A DNA stretch of 64,000 nucleotides. It comes from Sphingobacteriales bacterium (GTDB lineage Bacteria; Bacteroidota; Bacteroidia; Chitinophagales; JADIYW01). Of this stretch, positions 63,635 through 64,000 are shown piece after piece. The position numbers and the translations under genes were made by a program. A model generated the notes under the pieces. It had not been told where the DNA came from. It saw only the letters and a program-made list of their open reading frames with translations, and did not search any database. The stretch is taken from NCBI GenBank assembly GCA_016721245.1, contig JADKIQ010000025.1, forward strand, positions 310,001 to 374,000, read 5' to 3'. How positions within the stretch are numbered: the first letter of the stretch is position 1; each line of letters begins with the position of its first letter.

Positions 63635-64000
63635 CTATTGTTTTATAAATTTCAATTTATGTTTTACACCTGTGTTGTCTACCATTTCTATTACATATGA
63701 AGCATTAGCTAAATTTTTAAAATTGAATAACTTTGTATTTATACCTTCAGAAATTGCACTAATTTCATTATAAACTATCTTCCCTAAAATATCATAGACA
63801 TTAAATGAAGCATTATAATCTGAAGATGAAGTGATAACAATATTATATTCTCCTTTTGTTGGATTGGGATAAGAAGCAATGATATCATTTGTGATATTAA
63901 GAGACCTAACCACAATTTTTAATGTATTGGAATACTCAAATGTTTCATCTAAGTCAACCATTTTTAATCTGTAATAATTATTTCCCACAACAGGATGTAA
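63635..64000 (-). CDS. C-terminal end of a T9SS cargo protein (cut by window edge)
   Basis: The frame is open to the right edge of the window. It shows a cargo-type joint (NNYYRLKMVDLDETFEYSNT) and a type A sorting domain: SYPNPTKGEYNIVITSSS, VYDILGKIV, NASYVIEMV and the final KFIKQ. The start and most of the protein are beyond position 64000. The sorting domain predicts export by T9SS. Confidence 0.8.
   Translation of the reverse strand, partial: LHPVVGNNYYRLKMVDLDETFEYSNTLKIVVRSLNITNDIIASYPNPTKGEYNIVITSSSDYNASFNVYDILGKIVYNEISAISEGINTKLFNFKNLANASYVIEMVDNTGVKHKLKFIKQ

Overview
The window is AT-rich DNA from a member of the Bacteroidota. The evidence is a type IX secretion (T9SS) signature: three proteins or fragments with T9SS C-terminal sorting domains, the T9SS response regulator PorX, and a SprB-type repeat. 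Promoters fit the Bacteroidota pattern (TTG or TTTG, about 19-20 nt, then TAnnTTTG), and few genes have a recognisable Shine-Dalgarno. A Chitinophagales/Sphingobacteriia-like aerobe is my best guess; the genus cannot be read from the sequence.

Layout. 1-5.4 kb (minus): copper ATPase of cbb3-oxidase assembly (ccoI), a hemerythrin-like protein, an FNR-type regulator, hemF and miaE, with FNR-type palindromes between them; this looks like an oxygen-responsive respiration and heme block. 5.5-9.6 kb: a secreted T9SS metalloprotease, mnmA and a small membrane protein. 9.7-13.0 kb (minus): nucleotidyltransferase, galK and MFS transporter, a compact sugar operon. 13.2-17.3 kb: yidC and comEC. 17.6-21.8 kb (minus): biotin operon bioB-bioF-bioD-bioA, with bioA broken. 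21.8-23.9 kb: DUF4296-like lipoprotein, yggS, HMG-CoA lyase. 23.9-32.2 kb (minus): a very large M36 metalloprotease with nine Ig-like repeats and a broken leuS. 32.3-41.3 kb: GT-C-like membrane protein, ubiX, two secreted thioredoxin-like proteins, TraB/GumN protein, valS and two TonB-C proteins. 41.3-49.2 kb (minus): SNF2 helicase, ABC ATPase and lpxA/lpxC/lpxD with an HD phosphohydrolase. 49.3-54.7 kb (plus): porX-tsaE-ald and a large secreted protein. 54.7-64 kb: DUF4105 protein, msrB, era, a FISUMP lipoprotein, initiator tRNA, clpB, a small membrane protein, an unknown secreted protein and the end of another T9SS cargo gene.

Most of this is core metabolism. The unusual part is gene integrity. 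bioA carries a 1-nt frameshift plus a GC-rich 48-nt insertion. The M36 protease has its signal peptide out of frame and an in-frame amber codon just before its sorting domain. leuS is frameshifted and split just upstream of KMSKS by AT-rich sequence. The DUF4105 gene has its signal peptide out of frame. lpxA lacks about 50 residues of its beta-helix, and lpxC lacks the FabZ half usually fused to it in this phylum. I cannot tell real gene decay from sequencing error; raw reads or relatives would settle it. I found no convincing new defence, mobile or biosynthetic system, and no CRISPR array, rRNA, prophage or insertion sequence.
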